From Streptomyces sp. 35G-GA-8 (lineage in GTDB: Bacteria > Actinomycetota > Actinomycetes > Streptomycetales > Streptomycetaceae), in the NCBI RefSeq assembly GCF_023534745.1, contig NZ_JAMHJQ010000006.1, forward strand, positions 476,842 through 540,841: a stretch of 64,000 bases of DNA, read 5' to 3'. How positions within the stretch are numbered: the stretch's first letter is position 1; each line of letters begins with the position of its first letter. Shown here piece after piece: positions 1 to 8,130 of this stretch. Under the pieces are notes generated by a model that was given only the letters and a program-made list of their open reading frames with translations, did no database searches and was not told the DNA's origin. Both the position numbers and the translations under genes were made by a program.

Positions 1-695
1 AGACCCGCCGGGTTCTGAAGGTCTGCGGAGCCACCTCCACCGACGACATCACCACGCTCGCCGCCGCGGGCGCGGACTGCGTCGGCCTGTGGCACGGCAT
101 ACCCGGCGGCCATGCCGAACTTCCCGCACGACACCTGACCGAACTCGTCGCGGCCGCCCGCGCCACCGGCCGGCTCGAACCGGTCCTTGTCACCTTCCTC
201 GGTGACCCCGAAGCCCTCGCCGCTCTGGCCCGCCGCACCGGTCTGCGCTGGCTGCAACTGCACGCCTACCAGTCACCCGCGGTGGTACGGGCGCTGCGCG
301 CCGCCCTGCCCGACGCGGTCCTGGTCAAGGTCCTTCATCTGCGCGGCGGCGGCTGTCCGGAACGTCCGCTGATCGGCGCGTACGAGCGGGCGGGCACCGA
401 CCTGTTCCTGCTCGACACGGCCACCGAGGACGGCCGGATCGGCAGTACCGGACATCAGCTCCCCGAGCGCGAGGTGCTGGGCCTGCTGCCCCGGCTCACC
501 CGGCCGTTCCTGCTCGCCGGGGGCATCTCCCCGGACAACCGCCGCGACTACGGGTCCGTCGTCGCCCACCCCGGCTTCCGCGGTATCGATGTCGACACCG
601 CGGCCCGTGACGCACACGGACGTTTCTCGGCGCCCGCCGTCACCGCTCTGGCCCGCGCCTGGCGGACCGGCACGTCCCCTGAGGAGCCCCGATGA
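1..695 (+). CDS. TrpF-like phosphoribosylanthranilate isomerase homologue (5' truncated)
   Basis: The window begins a few codons inside this gene; the frame is open from base 3. The catalytic KxCG motif (KVCGAT) is at the very start, and a LLDT segment (catalytic Asp) and LAGGISPDN loop follow, as in (beta/alpha)8 phosphoribosylanthranilate isomerases. Several family motifs differ: the SPR segment after the second strand is absent, VQLHG reads LQLHAYQ, and the phosphate-binding C-terminus reads GIDVDTAARD rather than GVDVSSGVE. It overlaps the TrpC-like gene by 4 bp (ATGA), so the two are translationally coupled. The fold and family are clear. The substrate may not be the normal tryptophan intermediate; a dedicated paralogue in a secondary pathway is my inference. 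Confidence 0.75.
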   Translation, partial: TRRVLKVCGATSTDDITTLAAAGADCVGLWHGIPGGHAELPARHLTELVAAARATGRLEPVLVTFLGDPEALAALARRTGLRWLQLHAYQSPAVVRALRAALPDAVLVKVLHLRGGGCPERPLIGAYERAGTDLFLLDTATEDGRIGSTGHQLPEREVLGLLPRLTRPFLLAGGISPDNRRDYGSVVAHPGFRGIDVDTAARDAHGRFSAPAVTALARAWRTGTSPEEPR

Positions 696-1411
696 CCTCC
701 CGATTCCTGGCAGCCCTGCTGGCCGCCGATCGCCCGCTGGTCATGGAGATCAAACGGCGCGACGCGCACGGCCACGACCTGCTCGGCGGCCGGACGCCCG
801 CCGCGATCGTGGCGTCGTACGAAGCGGCGGGCGCGCCCTGTGTCTCGGTGGTGACGGGACGCTGGTTCGGTGGCACCACCGATCTGCTGCGCGATGTCGC
901 CGCGCTCACCGATCTGCCGCTGCTCCAGAAGGACTTCATCACCCGCAAGGACCAGCTGTCGACCGCCAGGGAACTCGGCGCCTCCGCCGTGCTGCTCACC
1001 GCGGCCCTGCTGCCCCGATCCAGCATGCGCACCCTGATCACCGCCGCTCTGCCCCTCGGCCTCACCCCCTTCGTCGAGGTGACGGAGGAGTCCGAACTCG
1101 ACGGTCTGCCGCACGCCGACGAGTGCGTCGTCGCCGTCAACAACAAGGACATCAAGGCCAGGGAGCGCGACCGCGGCGACCTCGACCGCAGTCTCGCCCT
1201 GCTGCCCGCGGTCCGGGCCTCGGGCACCCGCTGCCCGGTCAGCGCCAGCGCCATCGACGGTCCGCTCGCCGCCGCGACACTGCTCGACGCGGGGTACGCC
1301 GGCCTGCTGGTGGGCACGTCGCTGCTGCGCGCCGACAGCCCGGCCGGCTGGGTCGACCGCCTGGACCGCGCCAGGACCCGCCCCGCCGCTCAGGAGAACC
1401 GCCTGCCATGA
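692..1411 (+). CDS. TrpC-like indole-3-glycerol phosphate synthase homologue
   Basis: This 239-residue (beta/alpha)8 protein is a little shorter than usual TrpC (about 255-270). Equivalents of the catalytic residues are visible: Glu19 and Lys21 (MEIKRR), Lys80 (LQKDFI), Glu129 (FVEV) and Asn150 (VNNKDI). Two conserved motifs are altered. KRRSPS reads KRRDAHG, and VSESGI reads VSASAI, which loses the Glu that contacts substrate in well studied IGPS enzymes. With the TrpF-like gene upstream (4-bp overlap) and a hydrolase downstream (ATGA overlap), it forms a three-gene operon rather than a standard trp operon. It may close an indole ring on a modified anthranilate, or do a related reaction; this is inferred. 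Confidence 0.75.
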   Translation: MTSRFLAALLAADRPLVMEIKRRDAHGHDLLGGRTPAAIVASYEAAGAPCVSVVTGRWFGGTTDLLRDVAALTDLPLLQKDFITRKDQLSTARELGASAVLLTAALLPRSSMRTLITAALPLGLTPFVEVTEESELDGLPHADECVVAVNNKDIKARERDRGDLDRSLALLPAVRASGTRCPVSASAIDGPLAAATLLDAGYAGLLVGTSLLRADSPAGWVDRLDRARTRPAAQENRLP

Positions 1412-2319
1412 CCGCACCCGTATCCCTCTCCGCCACCGCGTCCTCTCCGGCGCCCGCCGTCCGCGCCGTGACCCTGAACGCGGGTGACATCCCGCTGTCG
1501 GGTCTGCTCGCCGAGCCGGACGGCGGCGCGGAACCCCGCTCCGTGATCGTCGCCGTCCACGGCCGGGGCATGTGCGCCGACTACTTCAACGGGCTGACCG
1601 ACCCGGCCGACTCACTGCTCACCCTGGGTGCCCGGCTCGGTCATACGGTGCTGGCCCTGGACCGGCCCGGGTACGGCGCCTCCGCCGGCCCACTGCCGGA
1701 CGGACAGCCCCTCGGCGAGCAGGCGACAACACTGCACCGGGCGCTCGCCGGCTTCGCCCGGCACCACCCGACCGGCGCGGGCTTCTTCGTGGTGGCTCAC
1801 TCCGACGGCGGCAAGGTGGCGCTGCACATGGCCGCGCAGGACGCGGGCGACGGGCTGATCGGGCTCGACATCAACGGATGCGGCTGGCGGTACGCGCCCG
1901 AGGCACGGCACTTCCCCGACACCCTCGGCGGTGGCGCGTCCCGGCTCAACTGGGGCCCGCTGCATCTGTACGCACCCGGTACGTTCCGGGCGAGCCGCGC
2001 CCTGCTGAGGGCCGTTCCGGCGCGCGAGGCGGCCCAGACGGCGACCTGGCCCGTCCAGTACCCGCGGCTGGCCGGCCGGATCACCAGCCCGGTCAGACTG
2101 ACCTTCGCGGAATACGAACTCTGGTGGGAGCTGGACGACAAGGCGCTGTCGGCGATGACGGGGCAGCTGACCGCGGCGCCGCTCGTCACGGTGGAGCGGC
2201 TGCCCGCCGCCGGGCACAACATCAGCATCGGCCGCGCCGCACGCGCCTACCATCTGCGGGCGCTGGCCTTTCTGGAGGAGTGTCTGCGACATGGTGGTGA
2301 CGCGCCCGCCGGATCCTGA
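1408..2319 (+). CDS. alpha/beta hydrolase
   Basis: The product is a 303-residue alpha/beta-hydrolase fold protein. It has an oxyanion-type HGRG near residue 51, the nucleophile elbow AHSDGG with Ser132, and a late GHN segment that supplies the catalytic His. I chose the ATG that overlaps the stop of the TrpC-like gene as ATGA, so the three genes are probably co-translated. No signal peptide is visible, so it should be cytoplasmic. Likely roles are ester, thioester or dephosphorylated-intermediate processing in the same pathway; the substrate cannot be read from sequence. Confidence 0.75.
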   Translation: MTAPVSLSATASSPAPAVRAVTLNAGDIPLSGLLAEPDGGAEPRSVIVAVHGRGMCADYFNGLTDPADSLLTLGARLGHTVLALDRPGYGASAGPLPDGQPLGEQATTLHRALAGFARHHPTGAGFFVVAHSDGGKVALHMAAQDAGDGLIGLDINGCGWRYAPEARHFPDTLGGGASRLNWGPLHLYAPGTFRASRALLRAVPAREAAQTATWPVQYPRLAGRITSPVRLTFAEYELWWELDDKALSAMTGQLTAAPLVTVERLPAAGHNISIGRAARAYHLRALAFLEECLRHGGDAPAGS

Positions 2320-2322
2320 ACT

Positions 2323-2338
2323 CCGCTCCGGGGAGCGG
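2323..2338. terminator. short hairpin after the TrpF/TrpC-like operon
   Basis: A 7-bp stem (CCGCTCC/GGAGCGG) with a 2-base loop begins 3 bases after the hydrolase stop. There is no U-run, as is common in Streptomyces. It could end the operon; the short stem makes this uncertain. Confidence 0.35.
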
Positions 2339-2477
2339 CTGTTGTGCGCGAGCGTCGTCCCGGTGATCAATAGGTGATCAATCCGTGGTCATGGCGGAGG
2401 AGCGGAGCGCGGCGCGGCTACTGTGTGCGCACTGTATTCATCCACGCACCGAGCGGCTCCAGGAAGGACCCCTCCTT

Positions 2478-3422
2478 ATGGCGGCAGAGACCGCGGACCT
2501 CCCGCAGCATCCCAGGCCGGGCCCCCGTGCCCTGATGGCCGACGGGCAGCGCTCGTACTCCTTCGAGTTCTTCCCGCCCAAGACGCCCGCGGGGGAACGC
2601 ACCCTCTGGAACGCGATCCGCCGGATCGAGGCGCTCGCGCCGTCCTTCGTCTCCGTGACCTATGGCGCCGGCGGCTCCTCGCGCGACCGGACGATCGAGG
2701 TCACCAAGCGCATCGCCGCCGAGACCACCCTGCGCCCGGTCGCCCATCTCACGGCGGTCGGCCACTCGGTGGCCGAACTGCGGCACATCATCGGGCAGTA
2801 CGCGGACGCCGGTATCCGCGACGTGCTCGCGCTGCGTGGCGATCCGCCCGGCGACCCGCGCGGCGAGTGGGTCCGCCATCCGGAGGGCTTCGCCCAGGCC
2901 GGTGAACTCGTCACCCTCATCAGGGAACTGGGCGACTTCACCGTCGGGGTGGCGGCCTTCCCCGAGCGCCATCCGCGCTCGCCCGACTGGGACAGCGACA
3001 TCCGCCACTTCGTCGCCAAGTGCCGGGCGGGCGCCGACTACGCGATCACACAGATGTTCTTCGACGTCGAGGACTATCTGCGGCTCCGCGACCGGATCGA
3101 GGCCGCGGGCTGTACGACGCCGATCGTCCCCGAGATCATGCCGGCCACCGATGTACGGCAGATCCGCCGCTTCGCCGAACTCAGCGACGCCCGCTTCCCC
3201 GACGCGCTGGCCCAACGGCTCGAAGAGGCTCGCGACCGGCCGGGGGACGGACATCGCATCGGTGTCGAGTACGCCACGGCCATGGCCGAACGACTGCTCG
3301 CCGAAGGCGCACCCGGACTGCACTACATCACTCTCAACCGCTCCACGGCCACGATGGAGATCCACCAGAACCTCGGCGTGGGGGTACGGCGCGATCGGCC
3401 GCTGGCCGCCACCCGTCCCTGA
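2478..3422 (+). CDS. metF: methylenetetrahydrofolate reductase
   Basis: This 314-residue TIM-barrel flavoprotein reduces 5,10-methylene-THF to 5-methyl-THF for methionine synthesis. Family motifs are present: FEFFPPK near the N-terminus, [18 protein letters not shown], the QMFFD strand and a C-terminal HYITLNRS. The start at 2478 has a strong AGGAAGGA site at 2461-2468; an internal ATG at 2535 would still leave the whole domain. It stands alone between the TrpF/TrpC-like operon and the DUF1772 gene. Confidence 0.93.
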   Translation: MAAETADLPQHPRPGPRALMADGQRSYSFEFFPPKTPAGERTLWNAIRRIEALAPSFVSVTYGAGGSSRDRTIEVTKRIAAETTLRPVAHLTAVGHSVAELRHIIGQYADAGIRDVLALRGDPPGDPRGEWVRHPEGFAQAGELVTLIRELGDFTVGVAAFPERHPRSPDWDSDIRHFVAKCRAGADYAITQMFFDVEDYLRLRDRIEAAGCTTPIVPEIMPATDVRQIRRFAELSDARFPDALAQRLEEARDRPGDGHRIGVEYATAMAERLLAEGAPGLHYITLNRSTATMEIHQNLGVGVRRDRPLAATRP

Positions 3423-3649
3423 CCCGACGCCCGGCCGGAGCCGGTGAGCTGTCCACCCGCTTGGACGCTGGAATATGGACCTGAGCTTCATGGCTATGTT
3501 CCGTCTCACCGCGCTGTACTTGACTGGTCCCCTGACGCAGTACGTGAGAAAGCCGTGTCACATGTCGGCGGCGGCGTTGGCGACGACACCGTGGCGGTCG
3601 CCGGATCACCTCGTATCGGACGGCTTCGACCACCAGACAAGGAAGTCCC

Positions 3650-4252
3650 ATGAGCTTCAACCCGACCGGAACCCCGAACCCCTACGCCGCCTATCCGCCC
3701 GCCCCCGCGGCGGCGCCCGTGCGCCGGAGCAAGGCGGTGGGGCCGCTGCTGATGATCGCCACCATCACCATGGGGCTGATGGCCGGTCTCTTCTTCGCGT
3801 ACGACATCTCGGTGATGCCGGGGCTGGCCAGGACCGACGACCGTACCTATGTCGACGCGATGCAGAACTTCAACGCCCTGATCGACGGCAACGGTCTCTT
3901 CGGCATGGTCTTCATCGGGGCGCTGCTCGCCGCGGCGGTCGCCGCGTTCCTTGAGCACCGCCAGGGCGGGCGGGGCGCCGCGCTCTGGATCGGGGCGGCG
4001 GCCGTGCTCTATCTGGTGGCCCTGATGATCACGTTCAGCGTCAATATCCCGCTCAACAACGAACTGGCCGCCGCCGGTGACCCGGCCAGGATCACGGACT
4101 TCTCGATCGTCGAGAAGTTCAGGACCACCTGGGAGACGAGCAACATCGTGCGGACCCTGGTCTGCACGGCGGCGCTCGGCTTCCTCGCCCGCGCACTGGT
4201 GCTGCACGGCCGTGGCACCGGCAGCGCCACGATGCGCCCGCACGGCGTCTGA
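3650..4252 (+). CDS. DUF1772 (anthrone oxygenase-like) membrane protein
   Basis: This 200-residue protein has a Pro/Ala-rich N-terminus and then four predicted membrane segments (about residues 30-50, 80-100, 110-130 and 165-185). The layout and the VNIPLNNEL segment are typical of DUF1772 proteins, which include anthrone oxygenase-like enzymes; in most actinobacteria their role is unknown. An AAGGAAG site lies just before the ATG. It is followed by a strong bidirectional hairpin. The 227 bp between metF and this gene hold no other gene that I can support. Confidence 0.75.
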   Translation: MSFNPTGTPNPYAAYPPAPAAAPVRRSKAVGPLLMIATITMGLMAGLFFAYDISVMPGLARTDDRTYVDAMQNFNALIDGNGLFGMVFIGALLAAAVAAFLEHRQGGRGAALWIGAAAVLYLVALMITFSVNIPLNNELAAAGDPARITDFSIVEKFRTTWETSNIVRTLVCTAALGFLARALVLHGRGTGSATMRPHGV

Positions 4253-4269
4253 GCCCGGGGTCGCGACAA

Positions 4270-4302
4270 ACGGGGCGGCGGGGCTCCGGCCCCACCGCCC
4301 CG
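4270..4302. terminator. bidirectional terminator hairpin
   Basis: A long GC-rich inverted repeat (arms starting CGGGGCGG and ending CCGCCCCG) lies between convergent genes ending at 4252 and 4331. Position and shape fit an intrinsic terminator serving both strands. Confidence 0.7.
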
Positions 4303-4330
4303 CTTCATCGACCCGTCAGCGGGCCCGAGT

Positions 4331-4723
4331 TCAGCAGTCCCGGAACTCGGGCGACTGGTTGAGGATCTGCGAGCGCGTCGAGGTGAACCGGGTGTGGGTC
4401 GCACCGCCCCGGTCCTCCGGACGGAACACGGCCACCCGGTGGCAGTTCTGGAACGCCAGGCCGACCCCGAAGTGCCGCTCCAGACTGGAGCGGATGGCAT
4501 CGCTGGCGAGCGCGCGCAGCAGCTGACCGCGCTCGTGCTCGGAGGGCGGCGGTGTCTGGTTGTCGGCGAACACGGCATCGCCGCGCCGCAGTTCACCGAC
4601 GAGACCGGCGATGAGGGTGTACGCGTACGGCAGGGAGGTCCGGACGGTGTCCACGAAGTCCTCTTCGCGGACCTGGCCGTTCTCGGCGTCGGCGAGCAGC
4701 TTGGGGGAGACATCGAGTGACAT
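4331..4723 (-). CDS. SCO5389-like family protein
   Basis: This 130-residue soluble protein matches my memory of the SCO5389-like family, which is conserved in Streptomyces and has unknown function. Recognisable landmarks are MSLDVSP at the start, FADNQTPPP near residue 58, RHFGV..AFQNCHRVAVF in the middle and SQILNQSPEFRDC at the C-terminus. It lies 74 bp downstream of the MinD/CooC-type ATPase on the same strand, probably at the end of the L32-ATPase operon. No catalytic motif is apparent to me. Confidence 0.7.
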   Translation of the reverse strand: MSLDVSPKLLADAENGQVREEDFVDTVRTSLPYAYTLIAGLVGELRRGDAVFADNQTPPPSEHERGQLLRALASDAIRSSLERHFGVGLAFQNCHRVAVFRPEDRGGATHTRFTSTRSQILNQSPEFRDC

Positions 4724-4797
4724 GAGTGCCTGTCCTGTCGGGTTGGGGGGCACAGTGGCCCGGTGGGGGAGGAGACGGTGCGAGGTCGCGGCGTGAT

Positions 4798-5751
4798 TCA
4801 CCGCGCCAGAGCGTCCGGACCGTGCCGGAAACCGGGGTCGACCTGAAGCGCGAGCCGGCTCCCGGTGGCCCGGTCGGCCCACGCGTGCGCGTTGCGCAGA
4901 TGGAACTCGACGGCGTGGCGCTGGAAGGTGTCCCAGTCCTTCGGCCGCGCGTCGACGGCGGCGCGCAACTGGCGCAGGGTGTGCGCGTTGTGCGGTTCGA
5001 GCCCGCCTCCCGTACGGCCCTGCTCCTGAGCCCTCACCCAGGGGGACTGCTCGCAGTAGGCGATCAGATCGTCCCCGACATGCTCCTTGAGGAAGAGGAG
5101 ATCGTCCTCTCCCGTCACCTTGTTGCCGACCACCGCGAGCGCGATCCCGAACTCCCGTGCGTGATCGCGGTACTGGCGGTAGACCGAGACGCCCTTGCGG
5201 GTGGGCTCGGCGACCAGGAACGTCAGATCGAACCGGGTGAACAGACCGGAGGCGAACGCGTCGGCCCCGGCGGTCATATCCACGACGACATACTCGCCGG
5301 GCCCGTCGACCAGATGGTTCAGATACAGCTCGACGGCCCCGAGCTTGGAGTGGTAGCAGGCCACTCCGAGATCGCTGTCGTCGAACACCCCGGTCACCAT
5401 CAGCGGCACCCCGCCCACCGGACGGGCGTGGTGGCTGTGCACCGGGTCCTCGCCGAGCACTCGCAGCAGCCGCGAACCGCGCCCCGGCGGAGTGGTCTTG
5501 ATCATCGCCTCGCGTGAGGCGATCAGCGGATTGTCCCCGCGCAGCCAGTCCTTGATCTCGCCGGTGCGCGCGCTGAGCGGTGGCGCGGTATGGCCCTCGC
5601 CCTCCCCGGGGGAGAGGGCCTCGGCCAGATGCTGGTTGATGTCCGCGTCGATGGCGACCACGGGCGCCCCCTCGGCGGCTAACTGCCGGGCGAAGAGGGC
5701 CGACAGCGTGGTCTTGCCGCTGCCGCCCTTGCCGACGAACGCTACGCGCAC
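4798..5751 (-). CDS. MinD/CooC-type ATPase
   Basis: The 317-residue product starts with a deviant Walker A loop, GKGGSGKTT at residues 7-15, and has a DAD..Q motif near residue 39. Both are typical of SIMIBI ATPases such as CooC, ParA and MinD. A VVVDMTAGADAF segment fits switch II. CooC-like proteins insert metal into enzymes; ParA/MinD position cargo. The GTG start is used because it opens directly on the P-loop strand and lies 3 bp after the stop of the cysteine-free L32 gene, so the two must be co-transcribed. That linkage to a zinc-starvation ribosomal protein suggests a metal-handling role, which is inferred. Confidence 0.75.
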   Translation of the reverse strand: MRVAFVGKGGSGKTTLSALFARQLAAEGAPVVAIDADINQHLAEALSPGEGEGHTAPPLSARTGEIKDWLRGDNPLIASREAMIKTTPPGRGSRLLRVLGEDPVHSHHARPVGGVPLMVTGVFDDSDLGVACYHSKLGAVELYLNHLVDGPGEYVVVDMTAGADAFASGLFTRFDLTFLVAEPTRKGVSVYRQYRDHAREFGIALAVVGNKVTGEDDLLFLKEHVGDDLIAYCEQSPWVRAQEQGRTGGGLEPHNAHTLRQLRAAVDARPKDWDTFQRHAVEFHLRNAHAWADRATGSRLALQVDPGFRHGPDALAR

Positions 5752-5754
5752 GGT

Positions 5755-5925
5755 TCAGCCCTCCGGGGTCAGCAGGCCGCGCTCGTACGCCGCGACGAGT
5801 CGCTGCGGTACGAGATGAGACGTACCGTCGATCGTGAGGGGCACCAGGGTCGGCGTGACGCCCTTCCACTGGGCGCGGCGGTGACGGGTATTGCTGCGGG
5901 ACATCTTCCGTTTGGGTACGGCCAT
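5755..5925 (-). CDS. rpmF: 50S ribosomal protein L32, cysteine-free (zinc-independent) paralogue
   Basis: This 56-residue protein opens with [20 protein letters not shown], the hallmark N-terminus of bacterial L32. The rest of the protein contains no cysteine at all, whereas the usual L32 carries CxxC pairs that hold zinc. Such C-minus paralogues replace the zinc forms in starved actinobacteria under Zur control. A GGAGG site lies close to the ATG. The gene leads an operon with the downstream ATPase and is divergent from a histidine-rich gene, with a candidate Zur box midway. Confidence 0.88.
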   Translation of the reverse strand: MAVPKRKMSRSNTRHRRAQWKGVTPTLVPLTIDGTSHLVPQRLVAAYERGLLTPEG

Positions 5926-5982
5926 GGCGAACCTCCAGGGTGCGGAGCGCGGATCGTGATGCCGTCGAACGCTACATGCAAA

Positions 5983-5997
5983 TGAACACCGTTACCA
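5983..5997. promoter_or_regulatory. candidate Zur box between C-minus L32 and His-rich gene
   Basis: The 15-bp dyad reads TGGTAACGGTGTTCA on the minus strand. It matches the actinobacterial Zur consensus as I remember it (TGAAAACGATTTTCA) at 11 of 15 positions. It also shares 11 positions with the candidate box before the type B L31 gene at 11865. It lies about 57 bp from both divergent start codons, so one repressor could control both genes. Confidence 0.55.
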
Positions 5998-6053
5998 AAA
6001 CCGCCTCTCGCCCACGCGCGTCGCCTCGCGCCCACGAGTGATTGGAGAGAGCC

Positions 6054-6350
6054 ATGACGACCGCACACGCTCCTCATCCGGACCACACGCACCAGCACGG
6101 CGCGGGCTGCGGCCATGTGGCGTTCCCGCACGAAGGGCATGTGGACTACGCGCACGACGGCCATGTGCACGCGGTCCACGGCGATCATGTGGACGAATGC
6201 GAGCCCGGAGCCCACGCCCCGCACAGTGGTCATGCGCATCAGCACGGGGAGGGCTGCGGTCATGTGGCAGTGCCTCATGACGGCCATGTGGACTATGTGC
6301 ACGACGGACACCGCCACGCCGAGCACGAAGGGCACTGGGACGACCACTGA
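6054..6350 (+). CDS. histidine-rich metal-binding protein
   Basis: This small protein of 98 residues contains 27 histidines, several Asp/Glu and three cysteines. It consists of two tandem copies of a unit of about 33 residues with the pattern HQHGxGCGHVAxPHxGHVDY followed by a HDGHxHAxHxGH segment. No signal peptide or membrane segment is seen, so it is likely a cytoplasmic zinc or nickel buffer or chaperone. The ATG at 6054 follows GGAGAGA; a TTG at 6042 would add four residues. The shared upstream region with the zinc-free L32 gene and a candidate Zur box between them argue for zinc. Confidence 0.75.
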   Translation: MTTAHAPHPDHTHQHGAGCGHVAFPHEGHVDYAHDGHVHAVHGDHVDECEPGAHAPHSGHAHQHGEGCGHVAVPHDGHVDYVHDGHRHAEHEGHWDDH

Positions 6351-6381
6351 CCCCCACGCGCAGGGCTGACCCCCACGCGCA
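6347..6381 (+). repeat. 16-bp direct repeat over the His-rich gene stop
   Basis: The sequence CTGACCCCCACGCGCA occurs at 6347-6362 and again at 6366-6381, 3 bp apart. The first copy includes the stop codon of the histidine-rich gene. It looks like a local slippage or duplication product; no function is evident. Confidence 0.7.
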
Positions 6382-6421
6382 CGGCCCCGGACGCACCCGA
6401 GAGGGCGCGGCCGGGGCCGTG
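6380..6421. terminator. bidirectional terminator hairpin
   Basis: Arms CACGGCCCCGG and CCGGGGCCGTG (11 bp, perfect) flank a 20-base loop between convergent genes ending at 6350 and 6463. It is a good candidate for a shared intrinsic terminator. Confidence 0.65.
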
Positions 6422-6462
6422 ACGTCATGCGGTGATACGTGGGGCCCGTCCCACCGGGGCGG

Positions 6463-8088
6463 TCAGCCCACCGGGGCGGGCGGAGTGGGCTTGGAGATCT
6501 CCTCCGCCTGCTTGCTCTCCTCCGCGAGCCGCTCCATCCCGCTCGTGGTCTTGAGCGGCTTCTCCTTGATGAAGAGCACCGCGACGAGCGCCAGCGCGGC
6601 GAACGGCGCGGCGACCAGGAAGAGTTCCGCCGTGGCCACACCGTAGGCGTGCTGCACGATCTCCCGCATCGCGTCGGGCAGCTTCGAGATGTCGGGTACG
6701 GCGCCGTGGCCCGCGCCGCCGGACGCCCCCTGCCCGGACTCGCCCAGGCTCTTGGTCATCTCGGCCGCCACCCGGTTGGCGAGCACCGCGCCGAGGACGC
6801 TCGTACCGATCGTTCCGCCCATGCTGCGGAAGAACGACAGGACGGACGTGGCCGCGCCCAGTTCGGCGGCCGGTACGTCGTTCTGCGCCACCAGCACCAG
6901 GTTCTGCATCAGCAGCCCGACGCCGATTCCGAGCACCGCCATGTAGAGGCTGAGCAGACCGAAGCCGGTGTTGGCGTCGATGGTCGCCAGCATGCCCAGA
7001 CCGGCCGTCATGATCACGCCACCCGCGATCAGATAGACCTTCCACTTGCCGGTGGCGCTGATGATCTGGCCGGCGACGGTGGAGGACACCAGCAGACCGA
7101 GGATCATCGGCAGGCCCATCAGCCCGGCGACGGTCGGGGACTTGCCGAGCGAGATCTGGAAGTACTGCGAGAGGAAGACGGTGCCGCCGAACATGGCCAC
7201 ACCGACCAGCAGGCTCGCGACCGTGGTCAGGGTGACCGTGCGGTTGCGGAAGATGTCCAGCGGAATGACCGGCTCGGGGACCCTGGCCTCCACGAAGACC
7301 GCGGCCACCAGCAGCACCACACCCGTGCCCGTCAGGGCGAAGGTCTGCCAGGACGCCCAGTCGAACTGGTTGCCCGCCAGGGAGGTCCAGATCAGCAGCG
7401 CGGAGACGCCCGCCACGATCAGGAACGCGCCCAGGTAGTCGATCTTCACCTCGCGCCGGATCGTGGGCAGCCGCAGCGTGGACTGGAGCATCAGGATCGC
7501 GGCCAGCGCGAACGGCACACCGATGAAGAAGCACCAGCGCCAGCCCAGCCACGAGGTGTCCACGAGCACGCCGCCGATCAGCGGCCCGGCGACCGTACCG
7601 ACCGCGAAGACGGCGCCGAAGATCCCGGAGTACTTGCCCAGCCGCCGGGGCGGGATGACCGCGGCCATGACGATCTGCGCGAGCGCGGTCAGACCGCCCG
7701 CGCCGATGCCCTGGACGACACGGCTGAAGATGAGCAGGCCGACGCCCTGGGAGAAGCCGGCCAGCAGGGACCCGACCACGAACATGGCGAGCGACAGCTG
7801 GAGCAGCAGCTTCTTGTTGTACAGGTCCGACAGCTTGCCCCAGAGGGGCACGGTCGCCGTCATGGCGAGCAGTTCGGAGGTGACGACCCAGGTGTACGAC
7901 GACTGACTTCCGTCGAGGTCGGCGATGATCCTGGGCAGGGCGTTGGCCACCACTGTGCTCGCCAGGATGGCAACGAACATACCGGCCATCAACCCCGACA
8001 TGGCCTGGAGTATCTGGCGGTTGGTCATGGAGGTCGGCGCCTGTTCGGGCGCCTCAATTGCACTCAAGGTGTCCTTCTTCAAGTCCAT
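6463..8088 (-). CDS. MFS drug efflux transporter, DHA2 (EmrB/QacA) type
   Basis: This 541-residue transporter has the 14-helix plan of DHA2 proton antiporters. Motif A is seen as GKLSDLYNKK after helix 2, and an antiporter motif C-like VAGPLIGG near residue 167. A hydrophilic Gly-rich loop (about 447-465) precedes the last helix. It sits in the plasma membrane and should export hydrophobic or cationic toxins. The TetR gene 42 bp upstream on the same strand is presumably its repressor and is co-transcribed with it. Confidence 0.88.
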   Translation of the reverse strand: MDLKKDTLSAIEAPEQAPTSMTNRQILQAMSGLMAGMFVAILASTVVANALPRIIADLDGSQSSYTWVVTSELLAMTATVPLWGKLSDLYNKKLLLQLSLAMFVVGSLLAGFSQGVGLLIFSRVVQGIGAGGLTALAQIVMAAVIPPRRLGKYSGIFGAVFAVGTVAGPLIGGVLVDTSWLGWRWCFFIGVPFALAAILMLQSTLRLPTIRREVKIDYLGAFLIVAGVSALLIWTSLAGNQFDWASWQTFALTGTGVVLLVAAVFVEARVPEPVIPLDIFRNRTVTLTTVASLLVGVAMFGGTVFLSQYFQISLGKSPTVAGLMGLPMILGLLVSSTVAGQIISATGKWKVYLIAGGVIMTAGLGMLATIDANTGFGLLSLYMAVLGIGVGLLMQNLVLVAQNDVPAAELGAATSVLSFFRSMGGTIGTSVLGAVLANRVAAEMTKSLGESGQGASGGAGHGAVPDISKLPDAMREIVQHAYGVATAELFLVAAPFAALALVAVLFIKEKPLKTTSGMERLAEESKQAEEISKPTPPAPVG

Positions 8089-8130
8089 GGTCGATACGTG
8101 GGCGGAAGCGGTGGGGGCGGCTGTCGGCTG

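Noticed and set aside
6092-6340. Possible short repeat array in the His-rich gene
   Set aside because: The repeats are coding tandem units of the His-rich protein without spacers; not a CRISPR array.
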